Of a stretch of DNA of 64,000 nt, positions 14,334 through 25,601 are shown in pieces; position 1 is the stretch's first letter, and the number at the start of each line of letters is the position of its first letter. Location: contig JAUCBN010000062.1 in the NCBI GenBank assembly GCA_035048815.1, forward strand, positions 3,110,001-3,174,000. Reading direction: 5' to 3'. Source of the stretch: Abelmoschus esculentus. Its lineage: Eukaryota > Streptophyta > Magnoliopsida > Malvales > Malvaceae. A program made the translations under genes and the position numbers. The notes below the pieces were generated by a model, which was not told the DNA's origin, did not search any database, and saw only the letters and a list, made by a program, of their open reading frames with translations.

Positions 14334-14916
14334 TAGGGGTGAGTATTTGATCGAGTCGAGTCAAAAAATTTCGAGTTATTCGAGTTGACGAGTCATATTT
14401 TACAACTCAAACTTTATTTGAAATTTTTTCAGTTCGAGTCGAGTTTAAGAAATTCGAGTCGAGTTCCGAGTTCCTATAAATATTTAATTATAATTATTTA
14501 TCATATTATAATATGATTTGATTCCAATTTAAACGACTTTCTCTAATCATATAAGATATGCATATATATTCATATATAGCAATATTTCTTTATATTTTAA
14601 TGTATCAATGTATATATATCATAAAAAATTGAGAGATTCGTTTCAAACTTAAAAATTAATCCTTTAATTACTAAAAATTTCGAGTTATTAGAATTTTCAT
14701 TTTACAACTCAAACTTTTTTTGAAATTTTTTCGAGTCGAGTCTATAAAATTTCGAGTCTAGTTAAAACGAGTCGAGTATTTTCGCATCGAGTTGAATCAA
14801 GTTATTCGGTTTTTTCAAGTCGAGTCAAATTTTGCACACCCCTAATTATTGAACTAAAAAAAATAAGTCGACACTCATTCCTACCATCCACTGATCCTCT
14901 CTTTATTTCACCCCTA
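14334..14916. mobile_element. hAT-type MITE with CGAGTCGAGT iterations and duplicated right end
   Basis: Left terminus TAGGGGTGAGTATTTG. Two right termini are present: TTTTGCACACCCCTA ending at 14844 and TTTCACCCCTA ending at 14916. The left flank is CTTATTGA (14326-14333); the outer right flank 14917-14924 is exactly CTTATTGA, while the inner one (14845-14852) is ATTATTGA. The subterminal DNA is built of CGAGTCGAGT-like words. There is no transposase coding sequence. Confidence 0.75.
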
Positions 14917-15438
14917 CTTATTGAACTAAAAAAAATAAGTCGACACATATATTTGTCACCCTGTTCAATGTTTAATATTTTTAACATTAATAATTGATGT
15001 AGTGATCGTAGACCTCCTTCCGACTAAAAGAATCAATTGTGATAATTTTCTTATTTTAAGTTATTTTAACCGTAAAAAAATATAAAAAATGGATTAATAT
15101 TATCTCACTATTAATATATTTTTTTTAACAAGCTAATAGTGATAACAAGTAGTATCTGTTTTAGAATATAATCTCCACCATTTGATATTGATCGCTCAAT
15201 CACTTTACTAGCATCGTTGGTGCTCGAATCCGTAACCTCTAAGAACATCAACCATTCTTTTAACGATATCTCATTATATGCTGGCAATGATAAGCTAAAT
15301 GTTAGTGAGGTTCACTATCAAGGAAAGTTCGAAACCACTCGAAAACATAGGGTGAAACGAGCTTAAAGAAGTTATGCTCTCCATCAAGCTCTACAAAGCC
15401 AACCTTTTGGCATGCCACTGATAATCTGATACAACTAT

Positions 15439-15834
15439 AAGTGCTGAGTATAGTTACCGTAAAACCGAACCGAACCGAGGTATTATGATTCATAAATTTA
15501 CGAATCGTGGTTAATCGCGGTTAACCGAATCAAATCGAATTTGATTTTTTAATTAATTTTTAATTATTTTTATAAGGTAAAAATATATATTTTATACTTA
15601 AAATACTTTAAATGTATTTTTATTTTTTATTTAAAAAATATGTTTAAATAAATATTTATGAAAAAAATCTTAAAATATTTATCATTTAATATTTAAAAGT
15701 CATAAAATAAAGCTATTTTGTCAAGATAAAATACGTTCTTTTTATAAATTAACGTTAATATGAAAAAACTGAAAACCGACGATTACTAAAATAGCTTACC
15801 GAATTAAACCGAAGCCGAACCGAATACACCCCTA
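15439..15834. mobile_element. Decayed hAT-type MITE with AACCGAACCG iterations
   Basis: The right terminus ACACCCCTA is intact and followed by GCAACTAC. The left end is mutated (AAGTGCTGAGTATAG, compared with TAGGGGTGAGTATTT in the 14.3-kb element) and preceded by ACAACTAT, a 6/8 match to the right flank. The interior shows AACCGAACCG-type words near both ends around an AT-rich core. Confidence 0.5.
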
Positions 15835-16089
15835 GCAACTACTGATCACTGTTAAAAAATTGTTTCAAAACCCTTTTCGACTTAATTTTGTTCTTCCTAA
15901 AACCCCTATTTGTTTTCCAAAAATCTGAAGAAAAAAAAAACACTTTTTGGTTAAAAAATAGGTTGGTGTTGCTCATCAGTGTATTACCCTCCAGGGGTGA
16001 AATTAAAAAATTATTTAAGAGATATTATTTTTTTTATTATATTTAAGAGATGTCAATTATTTATAAATCGGTGTTATAAGGTATGTTAG

Positions 16090-16332
16090 ATATATTTCGA
16101 GATCTACAGTAAAAATTACAGCATTGAGAAAGTATCGTTTACATATGATAACTTTGGTGAAGACACCATCTAAAGATGGTGACTTCCCTTGATTTTATCA
16201 CGAAAAGATAAAGAAAAATATTATAAATTATAGGAAAGTCGCCACTTGCAGATGACGTCTTCACCCAAATCGTCATTCGCATGTGATAACTTTCCCTGCA
16301 TTGTAACTTTTATCGTAAATCCCAAAATATAT
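16090..16332. mobile_element. Fold-back MITE (ATATATTTCGAGAT termini)
   Basis: The left arm (16090-16170) and the reverse complement of the right arm (16250-16332) share the series ATATATTT-GAGATYTAC, AAAGTTATC and GGTGAAGAC-CATCT. The pair would form a long imperfect hairpin. No target duplication could be fixed. Confidence 0.5.
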
Positions 16333-16639
16333 GTTAATATACTAAATGTTTGTAATATTTGTCAAAATTAACCGTCACATAAATTATTTAAAAATTCTAA
16401 AATAGTTAATAATTAATTTTTAAAATTCTTTTAAAATTAAAAATTCATTTATTTAACCATTTATGGAATAAGACCATACCTAATATCCCTAACTAAAGTA
16501 GTAAATTGCATATTTTAGTCTATTTTCCTAAATTATTCGTTTTTTCATAAAATATTATATTACTTTTATGATATAATAATAAATTGTTATTGCTTTATGA
16601 TAGAATATAATCATCCAATTATACTTTATATTTGTTGAG

Positions 16640-17095
16640 CTCACGGAAAATCTCATAAACATTATTGTTTAATTTTTTTTATAATATTGTATTTGAAAAA
16701 TATTTCTTAAAATATTATTGATTTTACTATAAAAGTGAAGTGGATTCATTAGAATCCAATTTTAAATAGTAATTTATTTTTAGATTAAAAAATTAAAGTT
16801 AGTAGTATGAGATTTCGACTTTAAATAGTAATTTATTTTTTTAGATTAAAAAAATTAAAGTCAAGAGCAGAAGACTTTGACTTTAAATAGTAAAAGATTT
16901 AAAAAAACTTATCAAAATCAATGACAAGAGATTCCGACTTTGAATAATGTTTTTATTTTTCTAATCCGGTCATTTTTCTTATCGAATTCTAATGAATCCA
17001 ACCTCACTGATATTGTTCAAAGTATACTTTTTAAAAAAAATTTTCAAGTATAATATTATAAAAAATCAAACAACAATATTTTATGAGATTTGACC
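16640..17095. mobile_element. Long imperfect inverted repeat with internal direct repeats
   Basis: The left arm (about 16640-16760) and the reverse complement of the right arm (about 16978-17095) share AATCTCATAAA, TTATAATATT and TGGATTCATTAGAATYC. Between them are two close direct copies of a roughly 60-bp unit containing CTTTAAATAGTAATTTATTT and a third partial copy. This is probably a MITE of undetermined superfamily. Confidence 0.5.
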
Positions 17096-17345
17096 CTAAA
17101 AGTATTATTATAACAAATTACATTAAACAACCATTTTAATTTTAAAATATAATAAATAATAATAAATTTATAAAAATATATTAATTAAATAACATATTTA
17201 TATTTTTTTTAAAAATACACAATTTATTATCAAACTATAACTAAATTACCCCAAATGTATTTATCAAAACGAAAAAGAAAGATAAGAACAATTCATTTTG
17301 CATTTTGAACAAAACCATATAAAGATCAAGGCTACAATTTCCTGC

Positions 17346-17351
17346 CACGTG
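17346..17351. promoter_or_regulatory. G-box (CACGTG), distal
   Basis: Sequence GCCACGTGTA, a G-box/ABRE-like core about 470 bp upstream of the DUF21/CBS start codon. The match is exact; function is inferred only from position. Confidence 0.35.
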
Positions 17352-17414
17352 TAATTTGGGAAGCTAGAATCACCGTCGATTCTGTTTGATACAATGTGTA
17401 TAAACCTATAAATA

Positions 17415-17666
17415 CGGAAAATTATATCATAGGTCCGATTCATCACGTCAGTCATGATCTCATCCAATTATAACTATTCATTTTATTATTATCTTTTAAC
17501 TTATTTTTTCCGATTAATAAATCTTTACTCATTTTTTTATGTTATTTTAAAAATATAATTTTCGAAAATTATATTAATGATATGACTGATTAACAGTAGA
17601 ATAAATGATTTTTATTGATTACGATCACGACTGACGTGATGAGCCGGACCTACGATATAATCTCCG
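17415..17666. mobile_element. Fold-back MITE in the DUF21/CBS promoter
   Basis: Left end CGGAAAATTATATCATAGG and right end CCTACGATATAATCTCCG are inverted repeats that continue inward through TCATCACGTCAGTC / GACTGACGTGATGA. Each arm carries a TGACGT bZIP-type core. The element ends about 156 bp before the ATG of the DUF21/CBS gene. I found no clear target duplication. Confidence 0.6.
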
Positions 17667-17697
17667 CAAACTCACCGTAGCAAATCTTAAGATCCAT

Positions 17698-17703
17698 CAC
17701 GTG
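17698..17703. promoter_or_regulatory. G-box (CACGTG), proximal
   Basis: Sequence ATCACGTGTCC, a G-box/ABRE-like core 120 bp upstream of the DUF21/CBS ATG and just beyond the promoter MITE. Confidence 0.4.
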
Positions 17704-17822
17704 TCCTAATCCAATTCACTGACTTATTTAGTCAGTGGATTACACGGACCGTTAAATGTGCAAAAGAAGAAATCTTTGTCTTCCTTTCTTTTCCCCTGTG
17801 ATTGAAGGTTGAAAGAACCACG

Positions 17823-19365
17823 ATGCATCCGCTAAATGTGGTTATGGCGGCGAGGATGATGTTCAACACGGCATCATCGGTTAGTGAATCTGTCGAAGAA
17901 GCGATTCCGTTTGGATCTCCGTGGTGGTTCATCTACTGGTATTTCTTGCTTTCTAGTTCTTTTCGCGGGGATCATGTCGGGTCTCACTCTCGGATTGATG
18001 TCGCTTGGTCTTGTCGAACTTGAAATTCTACAACGGAGCGGCACTTCCACTGAGAAAAAACAAGCTGGTAGAAATAAAATTATAATTTATAATTTTGTTT
18101 TTGTTTTTGATTTGGAATAGTGTGGAGGATTGCGTGAATTTCGATTATTATTGTTTGGATTGAAATTTGATGATTAAGTGAACCACCTGTGCTTTTAGCT
18201 GCTATTTTGCCGGTAGTTCAAAAACAGCATCAGCTTTTGGTGACTTTGCTTCTTTGCAATGCTGCTGCTATGGAGGTAAAAAACTTTTTTAACAACTTTT
18301 TCTGTTCAGTATGGTATAAATTTGAGTAGAATTATCATGTTTGTTTGTTTATTTCATTGATGCCGAAGACAATTATAGAAGGATAGATTCAAATATTTTG
18401 ACCAAGCAATGTTGTGTGATTGGAATAAGATTTACTAGAAAACTGTTCTTCTAATGCATTTATGAAGTTAAGATAACAAACTGAATTTTTTTTTTTTTTT
18501 TGCAAAGTGAGGTCCTAATAATAACTTGATGATAACTAATGCTGTTCCTTACATTCAAGTTTGTTGCAGTTTTGCATGTGTAGATCAGTGCCAGATATAT
18601 AACTATGTACCTTTTTCTTGTATCTGATTATAGGAATGGGGTTTCGTTTCTGTCAGGTAGGAACTTAGGCTCTGATTACGAAGAAGTTTTTGACCTGTAG
18701 GTAATTCCTTTTTCTAAGCAATTAGAATATCATATAAAGTAAGATTTTAGGTAGTTCCCCATTATTAAATAACTAGCTGTGAACTGTGAGACCTTGATTT
18801 TGAACTGATTCACCACCTTGTCCATAAATATCTGTAGAAACTTAGAATTGCTACACTGTTCAGGCTATCTGATGATAATGAAGTTGCGTGTGACTATTAA
18901 GTGTTCACTTGAAATTTACCATGTTTTACGTATTCAAAGGATGTTTGAGAGAAAGTTGACTTTCGTTGACAACCTTAGTCTTTACTACTTGCAGGCCCTC
19001 CCTATATACCTGGATAAGCTTTTCAATCAATATGTTGCTATTATACTTTCTGTGACTTTTGTTCTAGCTTTTGGTGAGGTAGGCTGTTCAACTATTGTAT
19101 TATTTAAGCTGGACTTAAACCTTTGAATCCTTGACTAAAATGAGTTCTTTTACTTTTCAGGTTATTCCACAAGCAATATGCACAAGATATGGACTTGCTG
19201 TAGGTGCCAATCTTGCAGGCCTTGTGCGGATTTTAATGAGTATTTGCTATCCAATAGCCTATCCCATTGGAAAGGTAAGTTCAAAGGCCATTATTAAACA
19301 TGAATTGCACTCTCAAAATGAGAAAATTCTTAAAATTCTAGTCAAGATGGTTAGAAAGAAATTTA

Positions 19366-19399
<34 letters not shown>

Positions 19400-22300
19400 G
19401 TATTTGAAAGTGAAATTTAAGAAAATTTGTAATATTGAATAGATAAAAAAATTAACAAAAAAACAATTTATTTAATATTGTTTTAGGCATTAGATTTCTT
19501 TATGAAATATAAATTCATATAAATGGTTAACCACATCATGTAAAAAAATATTAGTGACACCTTCCAGATTTTGTATCTGGAAAATGGATCTTAGGATTTT
19601 TCTGTTATAACAGTCATGTACTTTTTTTCCTAATTATTTTCTTTGGGGAAACATCAAGTTACAAATTTGAGGTGATGTGGGTTTTCTACCTATTTGAGTT
19701 TATACAAGTATTTTAGTTTGACCCTTTTTCATCCAGGTGGAAGAAATCCTGTAGGCAGGGGAGGGGAATAGGGAGGGGGTAGAATCAGAGAGAATGAACA
19801 GTTCTTTCATTTTCTTTCCTCAATATTTGTGTATGATGAAAGCTTCAATTTCCCCATCCCACCCACATCTGCTAAAAAGAGAAGGAAGAAGGAAATGGAA
19901 AAGAAAACCGAGTCTAAACGTATTTTTGTTATGAAGGGTACATGCTAGGGGATACAAACTTTGTATAACTCAAGGTGCCAAAAAAACACGTCTAGAAAAA
20001 CTCGTCTAGTTTTATCTACAAACTTCACAACATTTTGTTCTTCTTTTGTTAGCCGACATGCCTGTCTTCCTTATTGTCTCATGGCTAACAAAAATATTGA
20101 GAGGTGAGAAAGGTTGATATTATCCTATTTCTTAATAGTAAAGTTATAGCTAATAAAAATGTTAAAAAAAATAAAAGAAATAAAATAGAACTTTAACCAG
20201 GTGGGCTTTGTGCCTATAGGCTATAGCCCTACTAAAAATCCCGCCTAGTCGAACAAGGCATAAGCCTGATTAAATGCTCCTTGCCTGAATGGGTCTGAGG
20301 CGCTTTTGTTGTTCGACTCTCTAACGCAATGCCTTGGCAACACTAGTTCCTATTAGAGTTAGTTTGCTTTTCTATTTGTGTAATTTAACAGGCCATTGGA
20401 ATTGATGAAGCACTAAAGTTATATATGTTTTCTAGGTTCTGGATTGGGTGTTGGGGCATAATGAAGCACTATTTAGGCGGGCACAACTAAAAGCCCTTGT
20501 CTCCATCCATAGCCAGGAGGTAAATCGATTTGATGTCACTGCAGATCACTTTGTATAATCCCGTAACAGACAGTTTGCTAAAATTTAAAGAATCCTATAA
20601 ATGGAAGAGGATTACCATTACATTCGTTTCTTTTTCTTTACAATGAAGTTTTTTCCCCTCTTGATCTGATTATTTAGGCTGGCAAAGGTGGTGAGCTAAC
20701 ACATGATGAGACAACAATTATTAGTGGAGCACTAGATTTGACTGAAAAGGTATGCATCACAAAAAAGTAATTATTTCTTTGGATAACTGATTTTTTTCAT
20801 TCTAGAAAGCAGTAAAAAAGCTGCTACATCATCAAAACAGAGGCAGTAGTGAGCTAAAAAGTAATGTTATTCATAGCTTATAATCTTTTTCTACAAAGGT
20901 GATGTGGTTGATGACTGTTACTGATATATTTGTCCCATACTGTGAAATATTGGAATATTATTATGAATTGGTATAAGTTGTAGAATTTTCGTACTCATTT
21001 CTTTCTGTCATATGGCTTTATTAGGATCTGTTCAAAACAGTTTCTCAATTTTCCTTAGCTTAAACTAATTTTTCCTATTCTGTTATAATACGTGAACAGA
21101 CTGCTGAAGAGGCTATGACACCTATAGAATCAACTTTCTCTTTAGATGTCAATTCAAAGTTCGACTGGTAATATTTGCTCCTATATTCATATGGTAGTTT
21201 GATATATGAAGGATTAATACATCAATCATTTTAAGTACTAAAGTTTGTATTTGATCCAGATCTGTCATAAAGAAAGATTAATATCTTAAAACTTCCTTCC
21301 TCTTATCCCATACTTTGTAAGTGCATGGGCAATTTGCAACTCTCCTTATTAATGATGCCTGTTCATTAATATGTTTATATGATTTGTTTCTATCATAAAT
21401 CCTTTATATGTGTCAATGAAGTCCAATATTACTGTCGAATCTGCTCCTTTTGTGTTGTTTCCTTGATCTTTGTTGAAATGCTAAAAGAATTACATAAATT
21501 TCTCATTCAGCTCTCTTTATCTGATCTTTAATCTCGAATGAATTACACCAGGGAAGCAATGGGTAAGATCCTCGCTCGTGGTCATAGCCGAGTCCCTGTC
21601 TACTCAGGGAATCCCAAAAATATTATTGGACTTCTGCTGGTATGTGTCAGACTGTAAACGTTTGATGAAGTCTCATGGCATTCATGCATTTGGATCCAAG
21701 GCATCTTGTTGGTTTATTATTATTATTATTATAATTATTGATTTGGAAATTCGGAACAAGGTGAAAAGTCTTCTCACTGTACGCCCTGAAACTGAGACAC
21801 CAGTCAGTGCTGTTTCCATCCGGAGAATTCCAAGGTTTCGTAGTTATTATAAATATGCTTATTATTTCTGTGTCAGTATAAAATATCTTTCTATTTTAGT
21901 GTTCATGTTCGGGGTGCTTGACAGGGTTCCAGCTGACATGCCTCTTTATGATATTCTGAATGAGTTTCAAAAGGGCAGCAGTCACATGGCAGCTGTTGTG
22001 AAGGCTAAAGGAAAAAATAAGAACCTTCCTCCAACACTTGATGAACTAAAATCTGAAGAAAACAAAGCCTCCAGTGCAGTTACCCAACTGACTACTCCGC
22101 TGCTATCCAAACTGGATGAGAAGCCAGAGAGCATTGTTGTTGACATTGATAAGTCGTTACGACCTACCAATACAACCAGGCAAGATGCAACAAATGGATT
22201 GTCCGTCACATCAGAAGATATTGAAGATGGTGAAGTGATTGGTATTATCACACTAGAAGATGTTTTTGAAGAACTTTTGCAGGTAAATTACAGTAAAGCC

Positions 22301-23462
22301 TCAATATTTGAATGATTGATAAATTAATAATCTCGATCAATAAAACCCAACTCTTCATACCATTGCATGAAAATAACTAATTGCAAATGCATAACATAAT
22401 ATTTTTTTCATAATTCCTTGGGGAAATAACAAATAAATTAATTACCCAAGGAAAAAAATGAAAAAGACATAAGAGGTCATGTTACCATAAAGAAATTTTT
22501 GCTTGACAACATTCCCATATAAGTGCCCTACCCCCTCAAAATATTTTTAAAATTTGTTTTTGCACCTAAACCAGACCAAACCAAACTTCATCCTTAAGTT
22601 TTTGCAATGCAAACACAGTATTCAATACATTCTTTATATAATATACCAAGGTGACTTGCATGAAATGTTTTTCCTGAAGAAACAGTTAGTAAAGTACAAT
22701 TGTTCTCAGGATTTTGTTCATTCTCAATAGGCATATTCATTAACATTCTAATAATATCTTCATTTATAGGTGATTCCTTGACTATATTTATTGTTTCTTA
22801 TTCATATGTTGTTTATCTTAGTAAAAGAAAATCATAATTGATATGTTTAAGGATTAAAAATATAAATTCCATATCAATTAATTTTATCGATAATTAAATA
22901 AATTGTTTAAAATGATATCTTTTCCTAGTCTCAATAGCATTATCTTTAAAGGGTCACTAGCTAATGATTTTTTTCTGATGCAGGAGGAGATTGTGGATGA
23001 AACTGATGAATATGTCGATGTGCATAAAAGGTATTGTACTGTTAGAACTTCATTTTCATTCAATTACATCTGATAGAATGAAAAATAAGAATGGTTGCAA
23101 TATCATCTATTTTCAGAATCCGTGTTGCTGCTGCTGCAGCTGCTTCGTCAGTGGCTCGTGCACCATCAAGTAGGAGGTTAACTAGTCAGAAGGGAGTGGT
23201 ATGAAACATTAATTTCAGCATTTTCCTTCTCTTGTCTTTGTCACTGATGAATCTGCTTAATCTGTTCTGGAATCTGGAGTCACTTGCATCTTCAAAAGGT
23301 TTTGAAACTACTTGTGAAACATCAATTTCTAAAAATAACAAGAGGAAAATTAAGAAAAGAAAAAGAGGTTTCAGATTTATTTAAAAAAGACCAAAGCTTT
23401 AATAATTTCTTTCCCTTTGTGCCAATTAAACTTAAAGCAGGAAAAAGAATAAATAACTGAGG

Positions 23463-23535
<73 letters not shown>

Positions 23536-24009
23536 ATGAAAAAAAAATCATACAAGTAAGCAAAAACACTAGAAGGCAGGGATGGAGCTGTATGGTGCTG
23601 GGGAGGGGCAATCGTCTCCCACCCCCGAAGATTTTTTTTTTTTATACTTTTGTCCCCCTATTTAAATTCTTTTAAAAATTGTTTTTTTTATGAATTCTCC
23701 CCCTACTTCTAAAAATTTATGTTTTGCTCCCCTCAACCTTAAATCTTAGCTCCGTCCCTGCTAGAAGGTACCTCGAAAGTTATGTATCTTGATAACTACT
23801 TGCTTCTATATCTTTACTTGTCCGTGTTCGGCTGTGAACATTACACATGATTTAGCTAGCACTCGAAATTCGATCCAAGTTCTTTTGTTGCACATTTCTA
23901 AGGTGGCATGAGATTCCTGTAGACTGCCACAAATATTTATGTTTCTTCTGTCTATCCTTTTGTCCAGGGAGTCCAAAGCAAAGGTCAATCCATGAAGAAA
24001 CCTGCCTAG
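17823..24009 (+). CDS. DUF21 and CBS domain membrane protein (CNNM/CorC-like), frameshifted in exon 1
   Basis: Thirteen coding exons: 17823-18067, 18199-18275, 18995-19078, 19161-19274, 20436-20519, 20678-20749, 21100-21167, 21552-21639, 21761-21834, 21925-22282, 22984-23030, 23117-23198, 23968-24009. The product matches Arabidopsis At4g14240: an N-terminal DUF21 membrane domain (exons 1-5; GIMSGLTLGLMSLGLVELEI, FVLAFGEVIPQAI), then a CBS pair (AMTPIESTFSLD, HSRVPVYSGNP, EDGEVIGIITLEDVFEELLQ), ending in a basic tail. Homologues are related to CNNM/CorC divalent-cation transporters. The exons sum to 1435 nt, not a multiple of three. In exon 1 the frame used from the ATG (to about 17940) and the frame that fits the rest of the family differ, as if two bases were lost between the codons for FIY and GIS. 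The ATG frame stops at about 18023. The other junctions are sound; exon 9 has a pyrimidine-poor acceptor. It may be a recent pseudogene, an assembly error, or a gene using a later start (ATG at 17973). Confidence 0.85.
23465..23536. repeat. Compound (ATT)n(GTT)n microsatellite
   Basis: About 29 bp of ATT units run directly into about 43 bp of GTT units, in intron 12 of the DUF21/CBS gene. Confidence 0.95.
23577..23760. mobile_element. hAT-type MITE, 184 bp (CAGGGATGGAGC termini)
   Basis: Begins CAGGGATGGAGCT and ends AGCTCCGTCCCTG, near-perfect inverted termini, flanked on both sides by CTAGAAGG (23569-23576 and 23761-23768), an exact 8-bp target duplication. It sits in intron 12 of the DUF21/CBS gene and has no coding capacity. 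Confidence 0.9.
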
Positions 24010-25366
24010 TCCTCGTGTGATTCAGAGGTATCAACAAATCTATATTTGTGAAGCATTATTAATACCATTGATGAATCAATAGCTTGGGTAGATTACTGAA
24101 AAGTTCTTTCCCCTTAAAGCCTACTGAATTCAGTTCAGTAGATAAATATATCGATGCATATTTTGCTCTCATTATAGACCCCGTTTACTTTGCAGTATTT
24201 ACCATTATTTTCATCAATTAAGAAAAATTTAAAAAACATATTTTTAAAGAAATATTTTTATCTTCATTTTAATTTAAAATATATATTTTAGTCCATTTTA
24301 TAATAAATTTCTAGTTCCGTACCATTCATATGAGAGTGAAGGCAGCATATATAAGGATGGTTCGGTGCAATAATTGTAAAATGTTGTGTTGGGTGCACAC
24401 GATGATGTTGTTGAAAAGTAATGAAGTTCTTAAGAGTTTTTCTTTTCTTTTCTAAATCAGTTATAATGGTGAAATCCATCGTTAATAGGATTTAATTTAC
24501 TAACTTTAAATAAAATAAATTTAATTTTCTATACACACTTTATAATTAAGACAATACCTGCTCTATAATATTTAAACAAGCAAAATAATTTATAATTTAA
24601 AATTCTCCAAGAATTAAAAAAAAAAAGACCATAAGAATTAATCACAGGAACGTACTCCTCAATAACGGGTGAAAATACGATTGTTCCTGTCGACCCATAT
24701 GATTTTACCCATAAATATAATAATAATCTTGTTAAATCTTAATAGCGACACCGTTAAAAAAGTCCTTAAAAATTGTAATACAAAATTAATTTAACTAGAT
24801 TCATCGACTATACATTAATTAAAAAGTTAAAAAAAATAATAATTTTTTTAGTGAGAGTGAATAATCGTAAATAAGGGTTTAGTCTCTTGTATTCTTTTAA
24901 CATTATATTGAATTTTCTCCTATCAATTATAATTTTTTGAAATAGTTTTTCACATAAAATTTTAACGTCTTTTTTGTACGATCATTAAAATTGTTATAGG
25001 TGTTGAACAAGCAAATACGATTTATCACTGGACGTTCTCATATATGTCTAGATAAAAAAAAAGGATAATAAAGCTCATCATAAATGACTCGAGTTTAATT
25101 AACCGTAAGGTGTGTATGCCTTACTAAAAGGTTAAAAACCGAAAATCGAGGTTACAATTTAAAAGCAAACACTTCACATTTTACATTTACTACATTTTAT
25201 ACAAACTTGTCTACGTTCTACGTAAGCAAGCTACCATTTCCACTGATTCTATAAAAGAACAGTCAGTAATCGAAGCAAGCATGCCAACCTTTAGGCTTAT
25301 AACGCCACTTGATTCCAAAAAGAAGAAGGCTGCTCTGAGTTTTGGGCTGATAAGACCTTCAAAACT
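24010..25366. other. Intergenic: 3' flank of the DUF21/CBS gene, then AT-rich DNA
   Basis: 24010-24180 is the likely 3' UTR of the DUF21/CBS gene. 24180-25140 is AT-rich with no recognised feature. 25140-25366 lies downstream of the RTFL peptide gene (minus strand) and probably includes its 3' UTR. Confidence 0.5.
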
Positions 25367-25564
25367 TTACTCCTCCCAACGTAGAAGCAGCACCGTACAT
25401 CTCCATATAATGTAAAATCGTGTTCTCTTCTCCTTGACAAGCCTTGAGCATCTCTGCCATAGTCGAAACTTACAGATCCCTGTTGGTTTTGGACACACAG
25501 CTGCCATATTCGACCGAAAACTTGACATACAATTACAGGCAAACTTGTGTTTTATAATATTCAA
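25367..25564 (-). CDS. RTFL: ROTUNDIFOLIA-like / DEVIL small peptide
   Basis: The reading frame has three in-frame ATGs (25564, 25528, 25507); the shortest product is 46 aa, typical for the family. The C-terminal 30 residues fit the RTF/DVL domain: CSRLVKEKRTRFYIIWRC followed by a hydrophobic stretch and a Trp near the end (family form: KEQRxRFYIxRRCxxMLxCW). Two usually conserved positions differ: WRC replaces RRC, and LLLRW replaces a ML-CW type end. These are small plasma-membrane-associated plant peptides that restrict cell proliferation and alter organ shape when overexpressed. A TATA-like TATATAA about 35 bp upstream of the first ATG would put transcription start close to or inside the frame's 5' end, so the second or third ATG is the likelier start. 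An overlapping longer frame (25297-25542) has no family match. Confidence 0.75.
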   Translation of the reverse strand: MNIIKHKFACNCMSSFRSNMAAVCPKPTGICKFRLWQRCSRLVKEKRTRFYIIWRCTVLLLRWEE

Positions 25565-25594
25565 GCTTGCTATATTTGCTTGTTTTTAATGGAA

Positions 25595-25601
25595 TTATAT
25601 A
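25595..25601 (-). promoter_or_regulatory. TATA box of the RTFL gene
   Basis: TATATAA on the minus strand, 30-90 bp upstream of the candidate ATGs of the RTFL peptide gene. The distance argues for one of the internal ATGs. Confidence 0.45.

Larger units (their letters stand above)
13541..17822. other. Intergenic region between divergent genes, packed with small transposons
   Basis: No coding gene is supported. The stretch contains fold-back elements near 13.7-14.1, 16.1, 16.6-17.1 and 17.4-17.7 kb and two hAT-like elements (14.3 and 15.4 kb), listed separately. The DNA between them is AT-rich and featureless. The last 160 bp are the proximal promoter and 5' UTR of the DUF21/CBS gene. Confidence 0.7.

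Noticed and set aside
20180..20345. GC-richer patch in DUF21/CBS intron 4 that might be another hAT element
   Set aside because: The words resemble the 42.4-kb element, but I could not find both ends or a target duplication, so it is not listed as an element.
25297..25542. 81-aa minus-strand frame overlapping the RTFL gene
   Set aside because: Only the other frame carries the RTF/DVL domain; this one has no family signature.
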